NCBI RefSeq assembly: GCF_003935425.1
Contig: NZ_RHQN01000008.1
Location: 247,003-311,002, forward strand
Length of the DNA stretch: 64,000 bases
Reading direction: 5' to 3'
Origin: Pseudomonas sp. v388
GTDB lineage: Bacteria; Pseudomonadota; Gammaproteobacteria; Pseudomonadales; Pseudomonadaceae
Shown: positions 44,065-56,240 of the stretch, piece after piece
How the letters are laid out: every line of letters begins with the position of its first letter
Numbering within the stretch: the first letter of the stretch is position 1
The notes under the pieces: model-generated
Databases searched by the model: none
Told to the model about the DNA's origin: nothing
Seen by the model: the letters and a program-made list of their open reading frames with translations, nothing else
Program-made: the position numbers and the translations under genes

Positions 44065-44775
44065 TCAGCGATAAGTGATGAGCTCCGGCGCCTTCTGCAG
44101 TTGCAAATGGGTGTAACTGTTGAAGGAAGCCAGGGACACTTCGCTGTTGCGGAACTTGAGCCGATGCAGCGAAGTATTGACGATATGCCAGTTCAATTCG
44201 AATGCCTGCTGGGCGGGCATGCCGGTGATGAGATGGAGCAGGGCGGTGATGGTGCCGCCGGAGGTGAACACGGCGATGCGCTCGTGCTCACCGGCGCTGT
44301 CGATGATTCGTTGCAGGCCGGCCTGGACCCGCGCCACGAACCCCCGCCAGCTCTGCAAGCCGAGGGTGTCGTGTTCGCCACTTAGCCAGCGGGCGATGAT
44401 CAAGGCGAACAGGCGCTGGAACTCGGCGCTGTTGTCGGCCATGTTGCGCAGGATGTTCAGCGCTTCGGGCTCGTCGTCGAGCATGGCCGGAATCAGCCCG
44501 CGTACCACGCCTTCGGCGTCGAATTCATCGAAAGCACTGTCGATCTGCAACACGGGGGTGGCGTGACCCGCCTGGCTGAACTGTGCCAGCGCATGCCCGG
44601 CGGTGTCTTTCTGGCGGCGCAGGTCACCGGACAGGCAACGGTCGAAGGTCATGCCCAGTTCCACCAGATGCGCCCCGAGCACCTGGGCCTGACGAATGCC
44701 GACGGGCGAAAGCACGTCGTAGTCGTCGGCACCAAAGGAGGCCTGGCCATGTCGTATGAGGTAGATGCTGCCCAC
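44065..44775 (-). CDS. Histidine phosphatase family protein, second histidine missing
   Basis: The 236-residue protein opens with the phosphatase motif 'IYLIRHGQASF' and has 'LSPVGIRQAQ' and the acidic 'FDEFDAEG' region. In the usual 'SHGG' motif near residue 170 it reads 'FTSGGTI', so the second catalytic histidine is replaced by serine; a subgroup of the family shares this. It may hydrolyse phospho-intermediates in the SCP2/APH/SDR pathway or be a non-catalytic relative. The start is GTG. Confidence 0.85.
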   Translation of the reverse strand: MGSIYLIRHGQASFGADDYDVLSPVGIRQAQVLGAHLVELGMTFDRCLSGDLRRQKDTAGHALAQFSQAGHATPVLQIDSAFDEFDAEGVVRGLIPAMLDDEPEALNILRNMADNSAEFQRLFALIIARWLSGEHDTLGLQSWRGFVARVQAGLQRIIDSAGEHERIAVFTSGGTITALLHLITGMPAQQAFELNWHIVNTSLHRLKFRNSEVSLASFNSYTHLQLQKAPELITYR

Positions 44776-44977
44776 GTCCGTTCATCCCGGTACGTTGAAG
44801 GTCCGGCGAGGTTATGGCTGATGCCGGGGAACTGTCAATGAAAAAACATACGGGCGTTTGAAATCAGCGTTTAACATCCCGTCATGGCGCGCCGCTGGTG
44901 ATCGGCAGGACGCCTCGGTATGCTGGCGGCATCGCAGCCCTTGTCTGGTAAGGGCGCAACGCAAGTGAGGAGTGTTT

Positions 44978-46000
44978 GTGAATTTCATCGCCGATTACGC
45001 AAGTTTTCTGGCCAAGACCGTCACGCTGGTGATCGCCATCGTCGCCGTGCTGGTTGCCATCGCGTCGATGCGCGGCAAAGGGCGTCGCCGCACGGCGGGG
45101 CAATTGCAGGTGACCCGTCTCAACGATTTCTATAAAGGCCTGCGCGAGCGCCTGGAACAGTCGCTGCTGGACAAGGATCGGCTCAAGGCACTGCGCAAGG
45201 AGCAGGGCAAGGCGCTCAAGAAAGACAAAAAGCACGCTGAGCCCAAATCCCGCGTCTACGTGCTGGATTTCAACGGGGACATCAAGGCATCTGCCACTGA
45301 AAGCATGCGCCACGAAATCACCGCCTTGCTGACCCTGGCCACCGACAAGGACGAAGTGGTCCTGCGCCTGGAAAGCGGCGGTGGCATGGTGCACAGCTAC
45401 GGCCTGGCGTCCTCGCAACTGGCGCGGATTCGTGAAGCGGGCATTCCACTGACCATTTGCATCGACAAGGTGGCGGCCAGCGGCGGCTACATGATGGCCT
45501 GCATCGGCAATCGCATCATCAGCGCGCCGTTCGCGATTCTTGGTTCCATTGGCGTGGTCGCGCAGTTGCCCAACGTCAACCGCTTGTTGAAGAAGCATGA
45601 CATCGATGTCGAAGTCCTGACTGCCGGTGAATACAAGCGCACCCTGACCGTGTTTGGCGAAAACACCGAGAAGGGCCGCGAGAAATTCCAGCAAGACCTG
45701 AACATCACCCATGACCTGTTCAAGCGCTTCGTCTCCAGCTATCGCCCGCAGTTGTCTATCGATGAAGTGGCCACCGGCGAAGTCTGGCTGGGCATGGCCG
45801 CGCTGGAGAAGCAACTGGTCGACGAACTCAAGACCAGCGACGAATACCTGGCCGAGCGGGCCAAACAAGCGGACGTGTTCCATCTGCACTACGTGCAGCG
45901 CAAGAGCTTGCAAGAGCGCATGGGCATGGCCGCCGCGACCACGGCTGACAGCGTGCTGTCCAGAGTGTGGGGGCGGTTGAGCCAGCAGCGGTTCTGGTAA
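44978..46000 (+). CDS. sohB: Inner-membrane serine protease SohB
   Basis: The 340-residue protein is an S49 peptidase with one N-terminal membrane anchor (about 10-29), 'LRLESGGGMVHSYGLA', the nucleophile serine in 'VAASGGYMMACIG' and the general-base lysine in 'AGEYKRTLTVF'. It degrades membrane protein remnants and signal peptides on the periplasmic side. The GTG at 44978 is chosen over a GTG at 44972 because GAGGA ends six bases before it; the opening then matches SohB. Confidence 0.93.
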   Translation: MNFIADYASFLAKTVTLVIAIVAVLVAIASMRGKGRRRTAGQLQVTRLNDFYKGLRERLEQSLLDKDRLKALRKEQGKALKKDKKHAEPKSRVYVLDFNGDIKASATESMRHEITALLTLATDKDEVVLRLESGGGMVHSYGLASSQLARIREAGIPLTICIDKVAASGGYMMACIGNRIISAPFAILGSIGVVAQLPNVNRLLKKHDIDVEVLTAGEYKRTLTVFGENTEKGREKFQQDLNITHDLFKRFVSSYRPQLSIDEVATGEVWLGMAALEKQLVDELKTSDEYLAERAKQADVFHLHYVQRKSLQERMGMAAATTADSVLSRVWGRLSQQRFW

Positions 46001-46011
46001 ACCCACCGCCT

Positions 46012-46037
46012 GTAGGAGCGCGCTTGCCCGCGAAGGC
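46012..46037. repeat. Single REP element
   Basis: 'tgtaggagcgcgcttgcccg' followed by 'cgaaggc' lies 12 bases after the sohB stop, just before the terminator. Confidence 0.55.
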
Positions 46038-46053
46038 AGATATCGCGACGCAC

Positions 46054-46092
46054 AAAAAAGCCCGGACCTTCATTGAAGGCCCGGGCTTTTTG
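46054..46092. terminator. Bidirectional terminator between sohB and the DUF934 gene
   Basis: AAAAAGCCCGG and CCGGGCTTTTT form an 11-bp outer stem, with an inner CCTTC/GAAGG stem. A- and T-tracts on both sides make it work for both convergent genes. Confidence 0.9.
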
Positions 46093-46103
46093 TTACTGCC
46101 CAG

Positions 46104-46598
46104 TCAACGGCGGCGGAACAGCGGCAAAGGCTCGTCGGCGGCGGCCTGGTAGGTCACCGAGAAATCCTTGAGGCCTTCCAGCGCTTCGTACGGGTCCTTG
46201 TCGGGGCGCACGGCGAACGCGTCGAAACCGCAGCGGCGCATATAGAACAGCTGGTCGCGCAGGACGTCGCCAATGGCCCGCAGTTCGCCCTTGAAGCCGT
46301 AGCGGTCGCGCAGCAGGCGGGCGTTGGAGAAATTGCGGCCGTCGGTGAAGGCGGGGAAGTTCAGGGCGATGACCTGGAACTGGTCCACGTCATCGCCGAT
46401 TTCCTCGGCTTCCTCATCGCTGTCCAGCCACACGCCCAGGCCGCCGTCGCGGGCCTTGAGCGCGTGCCCATGCTCGCGCCATAGCGCCAGCGGCACGATC
46501 AGGTCGTCGCAGTTGGACAGGCTGTCGAAGGTCGTGTCCTTGGGCAGCAGGTGCCAGGTCTCGTCGATGACCTCGTTGTTCTTAATGATTCGCTGCAT
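46104..46598 (-). CDS. DUF934 protein, sulfite-reductase partner
   Basis: The 164-residue protein belongs to DUF934 ('GVWLDSDEEAEEIGDDVDQF', 'ALNFPAFTDGRNFSNARLLR', 'GELRAIGDVLRDQLFYMRRCGFDAF'). The gene is coupled to the sulfite reductase (17-base overlap). In pseudomonads it always follows cysI-type genes, and it has been suggested to support electron delivery or assembly of sulfite reductase. The ATG at 46598 fits; upstream extension lies inside cysI. Confidence 0.88.
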   Translation of the reverse strand: MQRIIKNNEVIDETWHLLPKDTTFDSLSNCDDLIVPLALWREHGHALKARDGGLGVWLDSDEEAEEIGDDVDQFQVIALNFPAFTDGRNFSNARLLRDRYGFKGELRAIGDVLRDQLFYMRRCGFDAFAVRPDKDPYEALEGLKDFSVTYQAAADEPLPLFRRR

Positions 46599-48240
46599 AG
46601 ACGCGCTCCTTGAAAGGGTCGATGCCAATACGCTGGTAAGTGTCGATGAAACGCTCGTCCTCGGTACGTTTTTCAACGTACACGTCGATCAGCTTCTCGA
46701 TCACGTCCGGCATGGCGTCCTGGGCGAAGGACGGGCCGAGGATCTTGCCCAGGCTCGCGTCACGGCTGGCACTGCCGCCCAGCGACACCTGATAGAACTC
46801 TTCGCCTTTCTTGTCCACGCCGAGAATGCCGATATGGCCGACATGGTGGTGACCGCATGCGTTCATGCAACCGGAAATGTTCAGGTCCAGCTCGCCGATG
46901 TCGAACAGGTAGTCCAGGTCGTCGAAGCGGCGCTGGATGGATTCGGCAATCGGGATCGACTTGGCATTGGCCAGGGAGCAGAAATCACCGCCCGGGCAGC
47001 AGATGATGTCGGTCAGCAGGCCGATGTTCGGCGTGGCGAAGCCGTTTTCCTTCAGCTCGCCCCACAGCGTGAACAGCCGGGATTGCTCGACGTCCGCCAG
47101 AATGATGTTCTGCTCGTGGGACGTGCGCAGCTGGCCGAAGCTGTAGCGGTCGGCCAGGTCGGCGATGGCGTCCAGCTGTTTGTCGGTGACGTCACCCGGT
47201 GCCACGCCGGTGGGCTTGAGCGACAGGGTCACGGAAATGTAGCCCGGCTTCTTGTGCGCCAGGACATTGCGCTGGCGCCAGCGGGCGAAGCCTGGATGCT
47301 GGGCATCCAGGGCCGCGAGTTCAGCGTGCTGGTCGGCCAGCTGCTTGTACTCGGGGTCGACGAAGTGCCTGGCGACGCGTTGGACTTCGGCTTCGGTCAG
47401 GGTGGTCTGGCCGCCACGCAGGTGGGCCATTTCCGCCTCGACCTTTTCGGCGAAGACTTCAGGCGTCAGCGCCTTGACCAGAATCTTGATCCGGGCCTTG
47501 TATTTGTTGTCGCGACGGCCGTAGCGGTTGTACACGCGCAGGATCGCGTCGAGGTAGCTCAACAGGTCCTGCCACGGCAGGAACTCGTTGATGAACGAGC
47601 CGACCACCGGGGTACGGCCCAGGCCACCACCGACCAGCACACGGAAACCCAGCTCGCCGGCGGCGTTGTGCAGGGGTTCCAGGCCGATGTCGTGGACTTC
47701 GATGGCCGCACGGTCGGTGCTCGCCCCGTTGATCGCGATCTTGAACTTGCGCGGCAGGTAGGCGAATTCCGGGTGGAAGGTCGTCCACTGACGCACGATC
47801 TCGCACCATGGGCGCGGGTCCACCAGCTCGTCAGCGGCAACGCCGGCAAACTGATCGGTGGTCACATTGCGCAGGCAGTTGCCGCTGGTCTGGATCGCGT
47901 GCATCTGCACGGTGGCCAGTTCGGCGAGAATGTCGGGCACGTCTTCCAGCGCTGGCCAGTTGAACTGGACGTTCTGGCGGGTACTGATATGGGCATAGCC
48001 CTTGTCGTAGTCCCGGGCGACCTTGGCCAGCATGCGCGTCTGGCGCGAGGTCAGTTGGCCATAGGGCACGGCGACCCGCAGCATCGGGGCGAAACGCTGG
48101 ACATAAAGACCGTTTTGCAGGCGCAACGGTCGAAACTCTTCTTCGCTCAGCTCGCCTGCCAGGTAGCGTCGGGTCTGATCACGGAACTGCCTGACGCGGT
48201 CCTCGATGATCTGCTGATCGTACTCGTCGTATACGTACAT
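46582..48240 (-). CDS. cysI: Sulfite reductase, siroheme/4Fe-4S subunit
   Basis: The 552-residue protein has the double nitrite/sulfite reductase ferredoxin-like half domains and the four cluster cysteines ('CCPGGDFCSLA' and 'ISGCMNACGHHH'). It reduces sulfite to sulfide for cysteine synthesis. The ATG at 48240 gives the family start 'MYVYDEYDQQIIEDR'; the longer open frame has no ribosome site. It forms an operon with the DUF934 gene. Confidence 0.94.
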   Translation of the reverse strand: MYVYDEYDQQIIEDRVRQFRDQTRRYLAGELSEEEFRPLRLQNGLYVQRFAPMLRVAVPYGQLTSRQTRMLAKVARDYDKGYAHISTRQNVQFNWPALEDVPDILAELATVQMHAIQTSGNCLRNVTTDQFAGVAADELVDPRPWCEIVRQWTTFHPEFAYLPRKFKIAINGASTDRAAIEVHDIGLEPLHNAAGELGFRVLVGGGLGRTPVVGSFINEFLPWQDLLSYLDAILRVYNRYGRRDNKYKARIKILVKALTPEVFAEKVEAEMAHLRGGQTTLTEAEVQRVARHFVDPEYKQLADQHAELAALDAQHPGFARWRQRNVLAHKKPGYISVTLSLKPTGVAPGDVTDKQLDAIADLADRYSFGQLRTSHEQNIILADVEQSRLFTLWGELKENGFATPNIGLLTDIICCPGGDFCSLANAKSIPIAESIQRRFDDLDYLFDIGELDLNISGCMNACGHHHVGHIGILGVDKKGEEFYQVSLGGSASRDASLGKILGPSFAQDAMPDVIEKLIDVYVEKRTEDERFIDTYQRIGIDPFKERVYAANH

Positions 48241-48569
48241 ATAGGTCCTGTTCTCAGGCTTCGTCATGAGGCAAGGGGCGGTGGATGCTGTGCAACTCGC
48301 TCCAGGCCCTTGCGACATCCAGCAATTCTGCGCGCACGGTCGCGCACTCCTTGCGGAGCGGTGGCGAAGATACCAGCTTGCCGTTATCGGTAAAAGTGAT
48401 GTTTATATATATGCAAATCGCTAAAAGCGATAAGCAATCCGCCGCCCGGATTTGTCCCTGCTTGCCGTGTGGGCAAGGCTGGTCTTTACTGGGGGCAGGT
48501 CGCATCCGGGCACGGATCCGAGAACCCCTTCGTATGCAATCACCTATAAGACAGACAAGAGGCGATGCA
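48241..48569. other. Upstream region of cysI with an inverted repeat (candidate CysB region)
   Basis: This 329-base region between divergent genes contains an AT-rich island ('tttatatatatgcaaatcgc', 48402-48421) unlike the GC-rich surroundings, and the inverted repeat ATCGCT-AAA-AGCGAT at 48417-48431. The cysI leader would be about 150-170 bases long if transcription starts just downstream of the AT-rich island. CysB binding is a guess from the sulfur context. Confidence 0.4.
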
Positions 48570-48683
48570 ATGAGCAAGCACCCGAAAATTACCAAACCTG
48601 ACAGTCATGTCGATGCCTGGGCCATTTTCTTCATTATCGTGCTGGTGGTGGGAGGTGCGGTGTTCTGGATCAGCGGGCAGTAG
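48570..48683 (+). CDS. Small single-pass membrane protein, 37 aa
   Basis: An ATG at 48570 with AGAGG eight bases upstream opens a 37-residue frame: a polar lead (MSKHPKITKPDSHVDAW) and one hydrophobic helix (AIFFIIVLVVGGAVFWI) ending SGQ. The pattern (good ribosome site, charged N-terminus, one helix) is that of a real small protein. It is divergent from cysI. Function unknown; a regulator of a membrane complex is typical for such proteins. Confidence 0.65.
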   Translation: MSKHPKITKPDSHVDAWAIFFIIVLVVGGAVFWISGQ

Positions 48684-48723
48684 GATTTGCCGCTGAACAG
48701 GTGGTGAAGGCGTCCCGGTCCCT

Positions 48724-48814
48724 GTAGGAGCTGGCTTGCAGGCGAATGCTTTCCTTCGGGCAAGATACTTGCTGCGTTCATTGCGGCATCGTCGCCAGCA
48801 GGCTGGCTCCTGCG
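48724..48814. repeat. Inverted REP pair
   Basis: 'gtaggagctggcttgcaggc' (48724-48743) faces 'gtcgccagcaggctggctcc' (48791-48810), the same class as near 2.2 and 54.9 kb. Confidence 0.75.
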
Positions 48815-48820
48815 CGTCCA

Positions 48821-49066
48821 TCACACCCCAGCCATATCCACCACCAGCCACACCACCGCGATCAAAACCAGCACGAACAGCACCGTAAACAGCAAGCCCA
48901 GCAACAGAAAATGCACGGGCTTGCCGTGGGTGAAGTCCCGCTGGCGGTTTTTGTGACTTTGCACGCCGAGGGCGGCGGCGAGGACGCTGTGCACCATCTG
49001 CCAGAATGTTGGCGGCTTGTCGTCAGGCGGGTCCTGATCGGGCGGGGCTTGGAGAGGCGTGTTCAT
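48821..49066 (-). CDS. DUF2970 small membrane protein
   Basis: The 81-residue protein has the DUF2970 opening 'PTFWQMVHSVLAAALGVQSHKNRQRDF' (here FWQMVHSVLAAALGV, then QSHKNRQRDF) and one C-terminal membrane helix (about 52-76). Function is unknown. It follows metH on the same strand after 59 bases; its start codon is inside a large hairpin (49065-49116). Confidence 0.82.
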   Translation of the reverse strand: MNTPLQAPPDQDPPDDKPPTFWQMVHSVLAAALGVQSHKNRQRDFTHGKPVHFLLLGLLFTVLFVLVLIAVVWLVVDMAGV

Positions 49067-49116
49067 GGCGGCTCGCTGACCATGCTGAAACTCTCAGCAT
49101 AGCCAGCGAGCGCCAT
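49065..49116 (-). repeat. Nested hairpin between metH and the DUF2970 gene
   Basis: ATGGCGGCTCGCTG (49065-49078) pairs with CAGCGAGCGCCAT (49104-49116), one base bulged, and inside it ATGCTGA (49082-49088) pairs with TCAGCAT (49094-49100). There is no T run. It could end the metH message with help from a factor, and it buries the DUF2970 start codon. Confidence 0.6.
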
Positions 49117-49125
49117 CAGCTGCGG

Positions 49126-52845
<3,720 letters not shown>

Positions 52846-53187
52846 GAGAGCTACCTGGTAAAGGCGATTACAGAAAGGTCGAGATGATAGCAAACCAGAG
52901 CGGTATTTGCGGTGTTGACGGTTTTGCATGAAAACTGTTCATGTTGGTGGGGGTCGTGTCGCCTTGGTCAAACTGAACGAAAAGCCGCAGTCCGACAACC
53001 GGCTCAAACCCCTTGGGAACGGGTGTTTTGCGTCGCGAGCCACGCAGAACATGGCTTGCGGCCATCGCTGTTTCCTGAACGAGGCCTGGATTTGCGCGAT
53101 CTTTCCGGAAAAAGGGCGGTCCGAGTAGAGCGCGTCGCGTGCCGGATCTGGTGGCGGCTGAGTAAACAGGCGGTAGAGGTTTTTTGG
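52846..53187. other. Divergent region between metH and the acyltransferase
   Basis: These 342 bases contain the metH and acyltransferase promoters. No RNA element, repeat or convincing small gene was recognised; open frames here lack ribosome sites. Confidence 0.4.
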
Positions 53188-54210
53188 ATGTTGATTTCGG
53201 TTCAAGCCTTGCGGGCGTTTGCCGCGTGGGTCGTCGTGTGTCACCACTTCATGCAGATTTTTTTCGATTTCAAGGCCAGCGGGCCTGTCGGTGAATTCTT
53301 CGTTACCAAGGGCGCAGTGGGCGTCGACATCTTCTTTGTCATCAGCGGGCTGGTGATTTTCCTCTCCACGCAAAACCGTGACATGCCGGCCGGACGGTTT
53401 CTCATGCACCGGCTGATCCGCATTGTCCCGGCGTACTGGCTGTACACCGCCGCCATGGCGCTGTTGCTGTTGGCCGCCGCACCGTTCCTGCCGCATCAGG
53501 TCATCGGCTGGCAGAACTTTTTGCTGTCGCTGTTCTTCATACCGTCGGAGAATCCCGGCGGTTACGGGCTGTACCCGACGCTGAACGTCGGCTGGACGCT
53601 CAACTATGAAATGCTGTTCTACCTGCTGTTTTCCATGGTGTTCCTGTTCGAGCGCCGGCATCGACCGCTGATCATCGCCGCCGCGCTGTTCGCGGTGACC
53701 GAGATCCTGGCGCGCACCGGGTTGATCAGCCGCTTCTACGGCAACGACATCGTCTACGAATTCCTGCTGGGGATCGGCATTGGTCTGGTCTACAGGCGTG
53801 GCTGGATCAAGCAGGCGTTCTGGCTGCCGCTGGCGGGTGTGGCGTTGGGGCTGGTGACCATTTATCTGTTGGGCAACGAGCAGCGCCTGCTCAACTGGGG
53901 ATTGCCCAGCGCGCTGATCGTGTTGTCCTGTGTCTCGCTGGAACCGTACTTCCGCGGCAGCCGGTTGCTCAAGGTGCTCGGCGACTGCTCGTATTCGGTG
54001 TACCTGCTGCATGTGCTGGTGCTTTATGGGGGTCTGCTCATGGCACAGCGTTTCGGCTTGAACCCCTACGTGGTGTTCGCGTTTTGCGTGCCGATCATCG
54101 CCATCGGCGCCTGGGTCAGTTATGAGTGGATCGAGAAGGGCCTGTACCGTCGGATGAAGGGTTGGCTGGACGTACGCCGCGGTGCTCAGGAGGCGCGGGT
54201 TCTTTCCTGA
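53188..54210 (+). CDS. Acyltransferase 3 family membrane protein (ExoZ/OafA-like)
   Basis: The 340-residue protein has about ten membrane helices and the family hallmarks '[14 protein letters not shown]' (catalytic histidines) and '[14 protein letters not shown]', plus the C-terminal '[14 protein letters not shown]'. Such proteins O-acetylate or O-succinylate exopolysaccharide, LPS O-antigen or peptidoglycan. The ATG at 53188 has AGAGG upstream. It is alone; nfuA follows in the same direction 70 bases later but with its own ribosome site. Confidence 0.9.
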   Translation: MLISVQALRAFAAWVVVCHHFMQIFFDFKASGPVGEFFVTKGAVGVDIFFVISGLVIFLSTQNRDMPAGRFLMHRLIRIVPAYWLYTAAMALLLLAAAPFLPHQVIGWQNFLLSLFFIPSENPGGYGLYPTLNVGWTLNYEMLFYLLFSMVFLFERRHRPLIIAAALFAVTEILARTGLISRFYGNDIVYEFLLGIGIGLVYRRGWIKQAFWLPLAGVALGLVTIYLLGNEQRLLNWGLPSALIVLSCVSLEPYFRGSRLLKVLGDCSYSVYLLHVLVLYGGLLMAQRFGLNPYVVFAFCVPIIAIGAWVSYEWIEKGLYRRMKGWLDVRRGAQEARVLS

Positions 54211-54280
54211 CAAAATTACTGGGACTTTGTGCGCGGCACTGGATTGGCGTAAACTGCCGGCACGTCTGCGAGGAATTTTC

Positions 54281-54874
54281 ATGACCGCTATCACTATTAC
54301 CGATGCCGCCCACGATTATCTGGCCGATCTGCTGGAAAAGCAGAACACCCCTGGCATCGGCATCCGCGTGTTTATTACCCAACCCGGCACCCAATACGCT
54401 GAAACCTGCATTGCCTACTGCAAGCCGGGCGAAGAAAAACCTGAAGACAAGGCTATCGGCCTCAAGAGCTTCACCGCCTGGATCGACGGCTTCAGCGAAG
54501 CGTTCCTGGACGATGCGGTGGTCGATTACGCCACCGATCGCATGGGCGGTCAGTTGACCATCAAGGCGCCGAACGCCAAAGTGCCGATGGTCAATGCCGA
54601 CAGCCCGATGAACGAGCGCATCAACTATTACCTGCAAACCGAGATCAATCCCGGCCTTGCCAGCCATGGCGGCCAGGTGACCTTGATCGACGTGGTGGAA
54701 GAGGGCGAACAGAACATCGCCGTGTTGCAGTTCGGCGGCGGTTGCCAAGGCTGCGGCCAGGCGGACGTCACCCTGCGCGAAGGCATCGAACGCACCTTGC
54801 TGGAACGTATTCCCGAGCTGTCCGGCGTGCGCGACGTGACCGACCACACCCAGAAAGAAAACGCTTACTACTAA
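54281..54874 (+). CDS. nfuA: Fe-S biogenesis protein NfuA
   Basis: The 197-residue protein combines an A-type-like N-domain (1-95) and an Nfu C-domain with the cluster motif C-x-x-C in 'GGGCQGCGQ' (near residue 155). It carries 4Fe-4S clusters to target enzymes and is important in iron or oxidative stress. The ATG at 54281 has GAGG before it. REP sequences follow the stop. Confidence 0.96.
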   Translation: MTAITITDAAHDYLADLLEKQNTPGIGIRVFITQPGTQYAETCIAYCKPGEEKPEDKAIGLKSFTAWIDGFSEAFLDDAVVDYATDRMGGQLTIKAPNAKVPMVNADSPMNERINYYLQTEINPGLASHGGQVTLIDVVEEGEQNIAVLQFGGGCQGCGQADVTLREGIERTLLERIPELSGVRDVTDHTQKENAYY

Positions 54875-54886
54875 GCGTTTCTCTCT

Positions 54887-55015
54887 TTTCGCCAGCAAGC
54901 TGGCTCCTACTGGTTCAGTGCAGTCCTGTAGGAGCCAGCTTGCTGGCATGTTATCAGGCGACATTTGCGCTTCGGATGGACCATTTTTTCGCCAGCAAGT
55001 TGGCTCCTGCACAGA
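54887..55015. repeat. Triple REP cluster
   Basis: 'tcgccagcaagctggctcct' (54889-54908), the inverted 'gtaggagccagcttgctggc' (54928-54947) and a third 'tcgccagcaagttggctcct' (54989-55008) lie between the convergent nfuA and cobM genes. The first two make a REPIN. Confidence 0.8.
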
Positions 55016-55028
55016 TCGTATGTGCTGA

Positions 55029-55775
55029 TCAGGGCCGAAACAAATGCGCATGCCCTGCCCGGTACAGCGACGATTCGGCAAACGGGTCGTTACCCAGCAC
55101 ACGCCCCACCAGAATCAACGCCGTACGCCTGAAACCTTTGGCTTGCACCTTATCGGCAATATCCGCCAACGTCCCCTGCACCCAGTCCTGATCCGGCCAG
55201 CTGGCACGATGCACCACCGCAATCGGGCAGTCGGCGCCGTAATGCGGGGTTAATTCGGCGATGATTTTCTGCAGATTATTGACCCCCAGATGAATCGCCA
55301 TGGTCGCTCGGTGGCTCGCCAGGTTCGCCAGTTCTTCGCCCGGCGGCATTGAGGTTTTGTCGGCGTAGCGGGTCAGAATCACCGTCTGGGAAATATCCGG
55401 CAAGGTCAGCTCGGTGCCCAGCAGCGCGGCACAGGCGGCGGTGGCCGTCACGCCGGGAATGATTTCGAAGGGAATGTTCAACTCGCGCAGGTGGCGAATC
55501 TGTTCGCCGATGGCGCCGTACAGGCTCGGATCGCCTGAATGTACACGGGCCACATCCTGGCCTTGTTCATGAGCAGATTTCATCAGCGCGATGATCTGTT
55601 CCAGGTGCAGCTCGGCGCTGTTGGTGACCTGCAACGCCTGATGGCCTTCCAGCACGGCCAAAGGCACTAGCGAACCGGCATAAATGATAACCGGGCAACT
55701 GCGGATCAGGCGCTGACCCTTGACGGTGATCAGTTCCGGGTCGCCGGGGCCTGCGCCGATGAAAAAGACGGTCAA
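55029..55775 (-). CDS. cobM: Precorrin-4 C11-methyltransferase
   Basis: The 248-residue tetrapyrrole methylase begins 'VFFIGAGPGDPELITVKGQ' and shows 'CPVIIYAGSLVP', 'HSGDPSLYGAIGEQ' and 'IIPGVTATAACAALLG', characteristic of CobM/CbiF. It methylates C11 of precorrin-4 with SAM in aerobic B12 synthesis. The start is TTG with GGAG upstream. It is the last gene of the cbtB-cbtA-cobE-cobM set. Confidence 0.94.
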   Translation of the reverse strand: MTVFFIGAGPGDPELITVKGQRLIRSCPVIIYAGSLVPLAVLEGHQALQVTNSAELHLEQIIALMKSAHEQGQDVARVHSGDPSLYGAIGEQIRHLRELNIPFEIIPGVTATAACAALLGTELTLPDISQTVILTRYADKTSMPPGEELANLASHRATMAIHLGVNNLQKIIAELTPHYGADCPIAVVHRASWPDQDWVQGTLADIADKVQAKGFRRTALILVGRVLGNDPFAESSLYRAGHAHLFRP

Positions 55776-55813
55776 TGAATACTCCAGAATGGGTCAAAGG
55801 CTACAGGAGCTGA

Positions 55814-56218
55814 TTATCGGCCCTGAGCGGGGGCGCTTGCCAAGGCAAATGTTGCCTGGGGAGACGTTTGCCGGCTGATCAGCAGCCGTGCCGGGCCGCT
55901 TCCCAGTCGGGTTGCGACGGCCAGGGCGGCGCTTTCCGCTATGCCGTGGCAGCCGGTGTGCTGGTAAGCCTGGATTGAACGATGGGTCAGTTGCGCTTCA
56001 AACGGCAACAGCTGGTTCAGGTCAGCCGGCATAAGGGGAATACCCAGTCGTTCAGCCAGTTCCAGCAAGCCCGGCTCGCGGCGTTTCAGGTCAATGGTGG
56101 CCAGCGCGTTGACGGCCTGTATGTCGAGGCCATGTTCAGACAGGCCGCGCTGCATCAACTCCAGCAACAGTTGCGCCGAACAATCGCGTCGACAGCCCAG
56201 TCCGGCCACCAGCACCAA
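55814..56218 (-). CDS. cobE: CobE / CbiG C-terminal-like cobalamin biosynthesis protein
   Basis: From a TTG at 56218 the protein is 134 residues, a single CbiG C-terminal domain ('VAGLGCRRDCSAQLLLELM', 'ATIDLKRREPGLLELAERLG', 'TGCHGIAESAALA'). CobE is needed in the aerobic pathway near the ring-contraction steps; its exact chemistry is unclear. The frame stays open upstream to 'ATC AGC ACT GAG TGG' at 56251, where homologs would be expected to have ATG; that start would overlap the cbtA stop. The true start codon is uncertain. Confidence 0.85.
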   Translation of the reverse strand: MVLVAGLGCRRDCSAQLLLELMQRGLSEHGLDIQAVNALATIDLKRREPGLLELAERLGIPLMPADLNQLLPFEAQLTHRSIQAYQHTGCHGIAESAALAVATRLGSGPARLLISRQTSPQATFALASAPAQGR

Positions 56219-56240
56219 ACCGGGCGGCGACTTGCGCCAC

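Noticed and set aside
46324-48393. 689-residue open frame on the plus strand
   Set aside because: Antisense to cysI and the DUF934 gene; no ribosome site or domain.
54887-55015. Direct repeats that might be a CRISPR array
   Set aside because: The repeats are inverted REP units of the common Pseudomonas type with unequal spacing, and no cas genes are near.
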